A stretch of 6,000 nt of DNA from Lachnospiraceae bacterium (GTDB taxonomy: Bacteria > Bacillota_A > Clostridia > Lachnospirales > Lachnospiraceae): positions 1-6,000 of the forward strand of contig JAFQDI010000159.1 of assembly GCA_017416055.1 (NCBI GenBank), in the 5' to 3' direction. The position numbers and the translations under genes were made by a program. Of this stretch, positions 1-6,000 are shown in pieces. The stretch's first letter is position 1. Each line of letters begins with the position of its first letter. The notes below the pieces were generated by a model that saw nothing but the letters and a program-made list of their open reading frames with translations, had not been told where the DNA came from and did no database searches.

Positions 1-1449
1 GTAATGCAGATCGTGCGCGATCTGGGCGGATATACCCTCGGTCGAAGTGACCTGGTTCGACGTGCGATGTCAAAGAAAAAGGCGTCCGTCATGGAGACTG
101 AGCGAAAGAACTTTGTCTACGGCAATGAGGCAGAGGGGGTAAAGGGCTGTATGGCCAACGGAATCAACGAGGCTGTCGCCAACCAGATCTACGACGAGAT
201 GACTGATTTCGCCAAGTATGCGTTCAACAAATCCCATGCAGCCGGATATGCGGTGGTTTGCTATCAGACTGCGTGGCTGAAATATTATTATCCGGTAGAG
301 TTTATGGCTGCGCTGATGACTTCCGTCATCGACAACAATGCCAAGGTGACCGAGTATATCATGGTTTGCCGTCAGATGGGGATCAAACTTCTGCCGCCTG
401 ACATTAACGTGGGAGGAGCTTATTTCATCGAGGACAACGGCGCGATTCGCTACGGATTATCCGCGATTAAGAGTATTGGCAGCGGTGTGATCGGAGATAT
501 TGATGCGGAGCGTGAGGCACACGGACCGTATGTGACGCTGAAGGATTTCATCGACCGAGTGGGCAGCAAGGATCTGAATAAGCGAGTCATCGAGAATCTG
601 ATCAAGGCGGGAGCGATGGATTGTTTGCCGGGCACCCGCAAGCAGAAGATTTGCGTGGCGGCGGATATGCTGGATCAGAAGAATCGGGATAAGAAAATCG
701 GTATCGCAGGTCAAATGAGCTTGTTCGATCTGTTGGGCGGCTCACGCGAGGAGTATGAGCCGACCATGCCGAATGTGGGAGAGTATGACAGGGAGGACAT
801 GCTGGCTTTTGAAAAAGAAGTGCTGGGCGTGTATGTAAGCGGTCATCCCATGGAAGAATATGAAGAGAAGTGGAAGAAAAATGCAACGGCGATGTCCCTT
901 GACTTCATTGTAGATGAGGAGACCGGAGAGGCGAAGGTGCGTGATGGACAGAACGTGACCATCGGCGGCATGATCACCGGAAAGACCATTAAAATCACGA
1001 AGAACAATCAGCAGATGGCCTTCCTCACGGTGGAGGACATGGCCGGGTCTGTTGAAGTGTTGGTTTTCCCGAAGGATTACGAAAAACACCGTGAGAAGAT
1101 GGTGGATGATGCAAAGGTGTTCATCAGCGGAAGGGTATCTATCGGAGATGATCCGCAGGGCAAGTTGATCTGTGAGAAATTGCATCCCTTTGACAGTGTT
1201 CCGAGGGAACTGTGGCTGCAGTTTGAGAATGTAACGGACTATCGGGCGAAGGAACCTCGGATGATGAATTATCTGGAGACCAGCGATGGAAACGACCGGG
1301 TAGTGATCTATCTGAAGCAGGAAAGGGCGAAAAAGATGCTTCCTCCTAACTGGAGCGTATGCGCGAATCGAGAACTGACGGAATTGTTATCGGAAAAGTT
1401 CGGTGCCGGCAACGTGAAAGTCGTCGAAAAGACTATTGAAAACCGTTAG
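1..1449 (+). CDS. dnaE: DNA polymerase III subunit alpha (DnaE), C-terminal part, 5' end outside the window
   Basis: This is the 3' end of the gene for the replicative DNA polymerase catalytic subunit, which extends DNA at the fork together with the sliding clamp and clamp loader. The frame is open from base 1, so the ATG at 4 is an internal Met and not the start. Numbering from that Met, residues 1-36 carry the fingers segment with GGYTLGRSDLVRRAMSKKK. FNKSHAAGYAVVCYQTAWLK (74-93) and PPDIN (131-135) follow, then a helix-hairpin-helix region (about 150-206). QMSLF (237-241) matches the QxxLF beta-clamp-binding consensus. EKEVLGVYVSGHP (270-282) and an OB-fold (about 317-380) come next, then a C-terminal tail. 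In E. coli DnaE the catalytic aspartates lie N-terminal to this part, so they should be upstream of the window. The length of 482 residues fits the last two fifths of a roughly 1150-residue DnaE. The domain order, with the OB-fold after the helix-hairpin-helix, argues against PolC. Nothing looks broken, and the gene ends in TAG. Confidence 0.97.
   Translation, partial: VMQIVRDLGGYTLGRSDLVRRAMSKKKASVMETERKNFVYGNEAEGVKGCMANGINEAVANQIYDEMTDFAKYAFNKSHAAGYAVVCYQTAWLKYYYPVEFMAALMTSVIDNNAKVTEYIMVCRQMGIKLLPPDINVGGAYFIEDNGAIRYGLSAIKSIGSGVIGDIDAEREAHGPYVTLKDFIDRVGSKDLNKRVIENLIKAGAMDCLPGTRKQKICVAADMLDQKNRDKKIGIAGQMSLFDLLGGSREEYEPTMPNVGEYDREDMLAFEKEVLGVYVSGHPMEEYEEKWKKNATAMSLDFIVDEETGEAKVRDGQNVTIGGMITGKTIKITKNNQQMAFLTVEDMAGSVEVLVFPKDYEKHREKMVDDAKVFISGRVSIGDDPQGKLICEKLHPFDSVPRELWLQFENVTDYRAKEPRMMNYLETSDGNDRVVIYLKQERAKKMLPPNWSVCANRELTELLSEKFGAGNVKVVEKTIENR
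712..726 (+). other. DnaE internal beta-clamp-binding motif QMSLF
   Basis: The codons here spell QMSLF, just after the helix-hairpin-helix region of DnaE and before the OB-fold. Family knowledge: E. coli DnaE has its essential internal clamp-binding pentapeptide (QADMF) at the equivalent place, and QxxLF is the usual clamp-binding consensus. This copy is closer to that consensus than the E. coli one. Clamp binding itself is inferred. Confidence 0.75.
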
Positions 1450-1615
1450 AAAATGCTGTACAATCTATTCTAAATCAAAAATGCTTTTGAAAAGCGGAGG
1501 CACATCAGCCGAATGAATATATCGAATGTGATAAGTTGGTAGAATACGCGAAAATAGTCGCGGCATATATAATCAGCATCCTGGGAGAGACAGGATCTGA
1601 TATGGAGGTGTAAGC
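1450..1615 (+). promoter_or_regulatory. dnaE-pfkA intergenic region with probable pfkA promoter and strong RBS
   Basis: A perfect TATAAT hexamer sits at 1568-1573. No good -35 box lies 16-18 bp upstream (1544-1551 reads atacgcga), and TTGGTA at 1536-1541 is too far away (26-bp spacer). There is no TGn extended -10. The promoter call therefore rests on the -10 box alone. If real, transcription would begin near 1580 and give a leader of about 35 nt. GGAGGTG at 1604-1610, five bases before the ATG, is a near-ideal ribosome binding site and fixes the pfkA start. No terminator for dnaE is visible: the palindrome GCTTTTGAAAAGC (1483-1495) has no U-tract. No riboswitch or tRNA-like fold was recognised. 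Confidence 0.45.
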
Positions 1616-2584
1616 ATGGAGAATGCAGTAAAAACCATTGGTGTATTGACCAGCGGCGGTGATGCGCCGGGAATGAATGCGGCGATTCGTGCGGTGGTTC
1701 GGACAGCTGTGGCGAAGGGAATCCGTGTCATGGGCATCCGCAGGGGATATGCAGGATTATTGAATGAGGAGATTGAGGAGATGACTTCCCGCAGCGTGTC
1801 GGAGATCATCCAAAAGGGCGGTACCATTTTGTACACTGCCCGTTGTGAGGAGTTCAGAACGCCGGAAGGGCAGAAGCTTGGCGCGGAGATCTGCAAAAAG
1901 CACGGCATCGAAGGTTTGGTAGTCATCGGTGGCGACGGCTCTTATAAAGGTGCGGCAGCGTTGGCAGAATTGGGGATCAACACAGTGGGTGTTCCCGGAA
2001 CCATTGATCTGGACATCGCGAGCACAGAATACACGATCGGATTCGATACAGCGGTAAACACGGCGATGGAGGCGATCGATAAAATCCGCGACACATCCAC
2101 CTCCCATGAGCGCTGCAGTATCATCGAGGTTATGGGTCGCAATGCCGGATATATCGCACTGTGGTGCGGTATCGCAAACGGAGCGGAGGATATTCTGCTT
2201 CCTGAGCGGTATGACTATAATGAGCAGGCGATTATTAACCATATTATCGAGAAGAGAAAATTAGGCAAGAGTCATCATATTATTATTAATGCAGAGGGTA
2301 TCGGTCACTCCACCAGTATGGCGAGGCGAATCGAGGCAGCCACAGGCATTGAGACCAGGGCATCCATTCTGGGCTACATGCAGCGAGGCGGACGCCCCAC
2401 CTGCAAGGACAGAGTGTACGCTTCCATTATGGGAGCTAAGGCGGTAGACCTTTTGGCCGCGGGAAAGAGTAATCGGGTGGTCAGTTATCGCGGTGGTGAG
2501 TTTGTGGATGATGATATTCGCGAGGCACTGCAGATGAAGAAAGATATCCCTGAGGATCAGTACAGAATCAGCCGGATTCTGTAA
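1616..2584 (+). CDS. pfkA: 6-phosphofructokinase, ATP-dependent type (PfkA)
   Basis: PfkA phosphorylates fructose 6-phosphate to fructose 1,6-bisphosphate, the committed step of glycolysis, in the cytoplasm as a tetramer. The 322 residues match the bacterial length of about 320. Visible motifs are SGGDAPGMN (13-21, nucleotide loop), TAR (74-76), GGDGS (105-109), PGTIDLD (127-133) with catalytic base Asp131, SHER (163-166), MGR (173-175) and QRGGRP (256-261). Gly108, and Gly128 before TID, mark the ATP-using type; pyrophosphate-dependent enzymes usually carry Asp and Lys there. Arg166 and Arg248 match E. coli Arg162 and Arg243, which contact F6P across the subunit interface. Two positions differ from the E. 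coli and Bacillus enzymes: Leu132 replaces Asn in TIDND, and Tyr254 replaces the F6P-site His249. Both may be lineage-typical. The start is fixed by GGAGGTG five bases upstream of the ATG. The gene follows dnaE by 166 bp and precedes rel by 89 bp. Confidence 0.96.
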   Translation: MENAVKTIGVLTSGGDAPGMNAAIRAVVRTAVAKGIRVMGIRRGYAGLLNEEIEEMTSRSVSEIIQKGGTILYTARCEEFRTPEGQKLGAEICKKHGIEGLVVIGGDGSYKGAAALAELGINTVGVPGTIDLDIASTEYTIGFDTAVNTAMEAIDKIRDTSTSHERCSIIEVMGRNAGYIALWCGIANGAEDILLPERYDYNEQAIINHIIEKRKLGKSHHIIINAEGIGHSTSMARRIEAATGIETRASILGYMQRGGRPTCKDRVYASIMGAKAVDLLAAGKSNRVVSYRGGEFVDDDIREALQMKKDIPEDQYRISRIL

Positions 2585-2608
2585 ACGGCAGCCGGGATTT
2601 GTAACATA
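2569..2608 (+). repeat. Imperfect 20-bp tandem repeat across the pfkA stop codon
   Basis: Two adjacent 20-bp units (2569-2588 and 2589-2608) both begin CAGCCGG. They match at 13 of the first 16 positions, including TGTAA at the stop codon of pfkA; the last four bases of each unit differ. The second copy is outside the gene and in another frame. It could be a decayed short tandem duplication or chance. Confidence 0.4.
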
Positions 2609-2673
2609 AAAAGATGGAATGATTATACCATAATATTACAGCAAGGACATTACAAAAAGACAGGGTACGATCA
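2585..2673 (+). promoter_or_regulatory. pfkA-rel intergenic region with weak candidate rel promoter and RBS
   Basis: TTGTAA (2599-2604) followed after 18 bp by TTATAC (2623-2628) is a passable sigma-A-like pair. CATAAT at 2629-2634 is a second -10-like hexamer without a well-placed -35. AGGG at 2662-2665, eight bases before the ATG, is the only Shine-Dalgarno-like site near the chosen rel start, and it is weak beside those of pfkA and the downstream hydrolase gene. No U-tract terminator for pfkA is seen, so rel may also be reached by read-through. Confidence 0.3.
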
Positions 2674-5019
2674 ATGAAACAGAGCGAGATGACGAACAGA
2701 GATATGGATCAGATGAACACGACGAAGCTTTCGTGGATTTCTGCGGAGGAGGAAAAAATCATCGAAAAGAAATTGGAGCAGGCCGGTGGGGACACACTGG
2801 CTTCTTCTACTACGCCCGATGAACTGTATGCGGTGCTGATTGAACATATCAAGGGATATCATCCTTCCGACGATCTGCGCTTGATCGAGAAGGCTTATCG
2901 GCTTGCGCTTCATTACCACGGTGATCAAAAACGTAAATCCGGCGAGCCGTATATTGTACATCCGCTTTGCGTGGCCATTGAGCTGGCAAAGCTGAAACTG
3001 GATAAGGAGACGATTATTTCCGGTATTCTTCACGATATCGTTGAGGATACACCTTATACACAGGAGCAGCTCACACAGGATTTCGGGCCGGAGGTAGCCC
3101 TTTTGGTCGATGGTGTAACGAAGCTGGAACAGATGTCCTGGGACCAGGATAAGATTGAAGTTCAGGCAGAGAACTTAAGAAAGATGTTCTTAGCCATGGC
3201 GAAGGATATTCGCGTTATTCTGATCAAACTGGCGGACCGTCTGCACAATCTGCGCACACTCCAGTATACGAGACCGGAGAAGCAGCGCGAGAAGGCCAGA
3301 GAGACGATGGAGATTTATGCTCCCATCGCGAACCGTCTCGGTATCTCCAAAATTAAGACTCAGTTAGATGACTTGTCTCTTAAATATCTGCAGCCGGATG
3401 TGTATGAAGAATTGTCCGCTGCGTTGGCTCAGACAGAGGAGGCCCGCGATAAGTTTATAGAGACCATTATTGAAGAAATCAGTGAGCAGATGAAGGCGGC
3501 GGAGATCGAGTGCAAGATTTATGGCCGCGTGAAGCATCTGTTCAGCATTTATAAAAAGATGGTGAACCAGAACAAGACGCTGGATCAGATCTATGATGTG
3601 TTTGCAGTGCGTATTATCGTGGATTCCGTGAAGGACTGCTATGCGGTGCTCGGTCTGATTCATGAGGCTTACAAGCCTATTCCCGGACGTTTTAAGGACT
3701 ATATTGCCATGCCGAAGGCGAACATGTATCAGTCCCTGCACACCACACTGATCAGCCACGACGGCCAGCCCTTCGAGGTCCAGATTCGTACCAAGGAGAT
3801 GCACCGCACCGCAGAATTTGGTATTGCGGCGCACTGGAAATATAAAGAAGGCAATGAAGCCCGTACGACTGCCGGCGAGGAAGAGAAAATGAGCTGGCTG
3901 AGGCAGATTCTCGAATGGCAGCAGGAGATGTCCGATAACCGGGAGTTCATGTCTTCCGTCAAAAATGATTTTAACTTATTTAATGATAATGTATATTGCT
4001 TTACTCCTACCGGCGATGTAAAGAACCTGCCGGCAGGGTCAACCACCGTGGACTTTGCATACAGCATCCACAGTGCCGTGGGTAACCGCATGGTCGGGGC
4101 CCGCGCCAACGGAAAGATGGTTCCCATCGATTACGTGATCCAGAACGGAGACCGGATGGAGATCATCACGTCCCAGAACTCCAATGGTCCCAGCAGAGAC
4201 TGGCTGAAGTTCGTCAAGAGCTCTCAGGCCAGAAACAAGATCAACCAGTGGTTTAAAACCCAGTTCAAAGAGGACAATATCAGCCGTGGCAAGGATATGG
4301 TTGACCGCTACTGCAAGTCCAAAAATATCGTATTCTCCGACCTGAACAAACCGGAATTCATGGAGAAGGTTCTGCGCAAGTATGGTTTCAAAGAATGGGA
4401 AGCTGTGCTGGCTGCTATCGGACATGGCGGTCTGAAGGAAGGTCAGGTCATCAACAAGCTGATCGAGGAGTATGACAAGAAGCACAAGAAAGAACTGACA
4501 GACAAAGAGATTCTGGCGGCGGTGGCGGACAACGCAAAGGATAAGCCTCAGCCGGAGGTTCACTCCAAAAATGGTATTGTGGTGAAGGGAATTCATGACT
4601 TATCTGTGCGTTTCTCACGCTGCTGTACACCTGTTCCGGGAGACGAGATTATCGGTTTCGTCACCAGAGGTCGCGGCATTTCCATTCATCGCACAGACTG
4701 TGTGAATATCATCGGTCTGCCGGAGAGCGACCGCGTGCGTTTGATGGATGCTGATTGGGAGGAGCCCGAAGATAAGGCGAGTGCTCTTTATCCTGCAGAG
4801 ATCAATATTTACTCACAGAACAGAATTGGTCTTTTGGCCGAGATTTCCAAGGTGTTTACTGAGTGCGATATTGATATTCTGTCGCTGAATACTCGGGTAA
4901 ACAAACAGAATCTGGGAACGGTCAATGTCGGATTTAAGATTCGCAGTAAAGATGATTTGCGAGGTCTGTTTGCGAAACTCTCGCAGATCGACAGTGTGAT
5001 TGATATCGAGCGTGCGTAA
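2674..5019 (+). CDS. relA: Bifunctional (p)ppGpp synthetase/hydrolase, long RSH (Rel/SpoT type)
   Basis: Rel makes ppGpp/pppGpp from ATP and GDP/GTP when uncharged tRNA accumulates on the ribosome, and hydrolyses it otherwise, setting the stringent response. All long-RSH domains are present. The HD hydrolase (about 65-240) has His96, His120-Asp121, Glu124-Asp125 and Asp188. The synthetase (about 280-390) has Asp308, RFKD (339-342), YQSLHT (352-357) and Glu368 in EVQIRT. The TGS domain (about 438-500) includes the YSIH segment with His466. A helical region follows, then the zinc-finger-like domain with Cys650, Cys651, His672 and Cys676, and a C-terminal ACT domain (about 705-781). Intact HD residues plus RFKD, rather than the EFDD of synthetase-only RelA, indicate both activities. 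At 781 residues it is longer than B. subtilis Rel (734), mostly from a 43-residue charged N-terminal extension. Met6, Met11 and Met14 are alternative starts with no better RBS. A gap of only 41 bp separates it from the next gene. Confidence 0.97.
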   Translation: MKQSEMTNRDMDQMNTTKLSWISAEEEKIIEKKLEQAGGDTLASSTTPDELYAVLIEHIKGYHPSDDLRLIEKAYRLALHYHGDQKRKSGEPYIVHPLCVAIELAKLKLDKETIISGILHDIVEDTPYTQEQLTQDFGPEVALLVDGVTKLEQMSWDQDKIEVQAENLRKMFLAMAKDIRVILIKLADRLHNLRTLQYTRPEKQREKARETMEIYAPIANRLGISKIKTQLDDLSLKYLQPDVYEELSAALAQTEEARDKFIETIIEEISEQMKAAEIECKIYGRVKHLFSIYKKMVNQNKTLDQIYDVFAVRIIVDSVKDCYAVLGLIHEAYKPIPGRFKDYIAMPKANMYQSLHTTLISHDGQPFEVQIRTKEMHRTAEFGIAAHWKYKEGNEARTTAGEEEKMSWLRQILEWQQEMSDNREFMSSVKNDFNLFNDNVYCFTPTGDVKNLPAGSTTVDFAYSIHSAVGNRMVGARANGKMVPIDYVIQNGDRMEIITSQNSNGPSRDWLKFVKSSQARNKINQWFKTQFKEDNISRGKDMVDRYCKSKNIVFSDLNKPEFMEKVLRKYGFKEWEAVLAAIGHGGLKEGQVINKLIEEYDKKHKKELTDKEILAAVADNAKDKPQPEVHSKNGIVVKGIHDLSVRFSRCCTPVPGDEIIGFVTRGRGISIHRTDCVNIIGLPESDRVRLMDADWEEPEDKASALYPAEINIYSQNRIGLLAEISKVFTECDIDILSLNTRVNKQNLGTVNVGFKIRSKDDLRGLFAKLSQIDSVIDIERA

Positions 5020-5042
5020 GGAAAAGAGAGCTTTACGCCGAC

Positions 5043-5053
5043 GCGGAGAGAAG
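5043..5053 (+). repeat. 11-mer GCGGAGAGAAG, first copy, in the RBS region of the hydrolase gene
   Basis: This 11-mer is identical to the one at 5724-5734, and each lies just upstream of a start codon. Here it runs into AGAAGGG (5049-5055), a good Shine-Dalgarno site five bases before the ATG at 5061, which supports that start. Confidence 0.6.
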
Positions 5054-5060
5054 GGATAAG

Positions 5061-5699
5061 ATGAAAAAAGGTAATTTGCAGGTGGCGGTGGTCGGAACCA
5101 TGCAGACGAACTGTTATCTGCTGACCAATACAGAGACAAAAGAAACAGTGATTGTCGATCCCGGCGATCAGGGCGAGCGCATTGCATCATTTTGTCTGCG
5201 GGAGGAACTGCGTCCGGTGGGCATTCTGCTCACCCACGGCCATTTTGATCACATTGGCGGAGTACATGCGATCACAGAGGCATTCAGAACTCCGGTCTAT
5301 GCGTCTGCCGAGGAGGAAGCTCTTTTGGCAGAACCGGGGATGAACCTTTCTGCCAAATTCCAGGGATACAGTCTGGCTTTGGTGCCGGATGTGTTGTTGG
5401 AGGATGGAGAAGTGTTTACGTTGGGAGGATTTGCGATCAAGGCGATTCATACACCGGGACATACCGGCGGCGGAATGTGCTATTATCTTCCGGAGGAGGG
5501 GATCGTTTTTTCAGGGGATACGTTGTTCCGTCATACATACGGACGGACTGATCTGCCGACCTCATCCTTTCAGGAACTGAAAGATTCTTTGCTGAACAAA
5601 GTATTTGCCTTGCCCGAAGAGACAGAAGCATTGCCCGGACATGGAAATGCAACCACCATCGCGGAGGAATGCAAACGTAATCCCATCTGGGGAGACTAA
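5061..5699 (+). CDS. Metallo-beta-lactamase-fold hydrolase, glyoxalase II-like (YqgX group)
   Basis: This is a small cytoplasmic metallohydrolase of 212 residues, close to the roughly 211 of B. subtilis YqgX. The full dinuclear metal site is visible: THGHFDH (58-64) gives His59, His61, Asp63 and His64; His134 lies in HTPGHTGG; Asp153 in SGDTLF; His194 in LPGHG. The GRTDLP segment (161-166) and the C-terminal GHGNATTIAEE (193-203) with NPIW near the end are typical of the glyoxalase II-like branch rather than true beta-lactamases or RNases J/Z. There is no signal peptide, no C-terminal extension and no rhodanese domain. Family members hydrolyse thioesters such as S-lactoyl-thiol adducts formed in methylglyoxal detoxification. 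Clostridia often lack glutathione, so the thiol partner and exact substrate are unknown. The gene lies 41 bp after rel and 45 bp before the next gene, which suggests co-transcription. Fold and metal site are secure; the substrate is not. Confidence 0.93.
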   Translation: MKKGNLQVAVVGTMQTNCYLLTNTETKETVIVDPGDQGERIASFCLREELRPVGILLTHGHFDHIGGVHAITEAFRTPVYASAEEEALLAEPGMNLSAKFQGYSLALVPDVLLEDGEVFTLGGFAIKAIHTPGHTGGGMCYYLPEEGIVFSGDTLFRHTYGRTDLPTSSFQELKDSLLNKVFALPEETEALPGHGNATTIAEECKRNPIWGD

Positions 5700-5723
5700 A
5701 GAAGCAGAGGCGTTTCGGCTACT

Positions 5724-5734
5724 GCGGAGAGAAG
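5724..5734 (+). repeat. 11-mer GCGGAGAGAAG, second copy, RBS region of the following gene
   Basis: This is an exact second copy of the 11-mer at 5043-5053. Here AGAAG ends ten bases before the ATG at 5745, so the spacing is longer and the site weaker than in the first copy. It is still the best Shine-Dalgarno candidate for this start. Confidence 0.55.
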
Positions 5735-5744
5735 TAAGTCGTTT

Positions 5745-6000
5745 ATGATCAAACTGATATTGAGTGAAGAAAATTTTGAATATGATATCCGCGGGCTTCT
5801 GATGGCATTTTTCCCCGGAGAGGAGATCACGACGAAGCCGGATGTGACGGCAGACCGGACACTCGGTGTGGTTTATGAAGGGGATATGATCCGGTTGTCT
5901 TTTTGCGGATGCGCAGATGCACCGGTACAGGAGTTGAGCGTTTCAGCCACGGAGGATCCGGGACCTGAGGCGGCAAAGCAGAAGGAATCCGATCTGAGAA
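5745..6000 (+). CDS. hemZ: Probable HemZ-type coproporphyrinogen dehydrogenase, N-terminal part, cut by the window end
   Basis: An open frame starts at ATG 5745 and runs without a stop for 85 codons to the window end. It begins MIKLILSEENFEYDIRGLLM and continues with FFPGEEI, a beta-strand-like segment around TLGVVYEG, then SFCGCAD. The N-terminus resembles that of clostridial HemZ proteins, in which a short family-specific domain precedes the radical SAM core; family members are annotated as oxygen-independent coproporphyrinogen III oxidases. The diagnostic CxxxCxxC iron-sulphur motif would lie beyond 6000, so the call rests on N-terminal resemblance and position. From general recall, rel, an MBL hydrolase and hemZ, often followed by hisS and aspS, is a common clostridial order. 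The Cys residues at about 54 and 56 (CGC) are not the radical SAM motif. If the call is wrong, this is an unidentified co-transcribed gene. Confidence 0.65.
   Translation, partial: MIKLILSEENFEYDIRGLLMAFFPGEEITTKPDVTADRTLGVVYEGDMIRLSFCGCADAPVQELSVSATEDPGPEAAKQKESDLR

Noticed and set aside
1483..1495. Palindrome GCTTTTGAAAAGC after dnaE as a terminator
   Set aside because: A perfect palindrome with a one-base centre leaves at most a four-pair AT-rich stem once a loop is allowed, and no U-tract follows.
1494..1542. Possible leader peptide: GCGGAGG at 1494-1500 and a nine-codon ORF from ATG 1513 before pfkA
   Set aside because: The spacing of 12 bases is long, the peptide (MNISNVISW) has no run of regulatory codons, and no attenuator hairpin follows. 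It also lies upstream of the likely pfkA transcription start.
2571..2589. GCCG...CGGC hairpin over the pfkA stop codon as a terminator
   Set aside because: The stem is only four pairs with an 11-base loop and no U-tract follows; the imperfect tandem repeat explains the similarity better.
2743..2775. Strong SD-like GCGGAGGAGG inside rel as an internal start site
   Set aside because: The nearest in-frame start codon is TTG at 2773, 20 bases away, and no ATG lies within range. The purine run simply encodes Ala-Glu-Glu-Glu.
3961..4000. Locally AT-rich stretch inside rel as an insertion or foreign segment
   Set aside because: It encodes the Asn/Phe-rich linker before the TGS domain in unbroken frame, and similar residues are found there in related Rel proteins.
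4039..4596. Long antisense open frame of 185 codons opposite rel, and similar ones at 742-1185 and 1757-2242
   Set aside because: Each lies wholly opposite a strongly conserved gene, has no RBS-promoter context and no recognisable motifs. They follow from codon bias on the coding strand.

Overview
The window is a stretch of ordinary bacterial core genome. Five genes lie on the plus strand with short gaps between them: the 3' end of dnaE (replicative DNA polymerase III alpha subunit), pfkA (ATP-type 6-phosphofructokinase), a full-length rel/spoT-type bifunctional (p)ppGpp synthetase/hydrolase, a small metallo-beta-lactamase-fold hydrolase of the glyoxalase II-like YqgX group, and the 5' end of a gene read as hemZ (HemZ-type radical SAM coproporphyrinogen oxidase family). 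Intermediate GC, purine-rich Shine-Dalgarno sites, and the protein sequences point to a Firmicute of class Clostridia, most likely Lachnospiraceae or a close relative. The species cannot be told from this window.

Layout: 1-1449 is the DnaE C-terminal 482 residues. A 166-bp gap (1450-1615) holds a perfect TATAAT box and a strong ribosome binding site for pfkA. pfkA occupies 1616-2584. An 89-bp gap (2585-2673) begins with an imperfect 20-bp tandem repeat of the pfkA tail and holds a weak candidate promoter. rel occupies 2674-5019. Gaps of 41 and 45 bp then lead to the hydrolase (5061-5699) and to the cut gene at 5745. The last two gaps share an identical 11-mer that forms the ribosome-binding region. 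No convincing stem-plus-U-tract terminator is visible anywhere, so read-through from dnaE to the downstream genes is possible. rel, the hydrolase gene and hemZ look like one transcription unit.

The genes cover chromosome replication, the control step of glycolysis, the stringent response and probably thiol-adduct detoxification and haem synthesis. They are better seen as a conserved neighbourhood of growth-related housekeeping genes than as one pathway. No mobile element, CRISPR array, tRNA, rRNA or recognisable riboswitch was seen, and nothing here looks like a new system. The points most worth a second look are the PfkA active-site substitutions (Leu for Asn in the TIDND motif, Tyr for the F6P-site His), the 43-residue N-terminal extension of Rel, and the duplicated pfkA tail.
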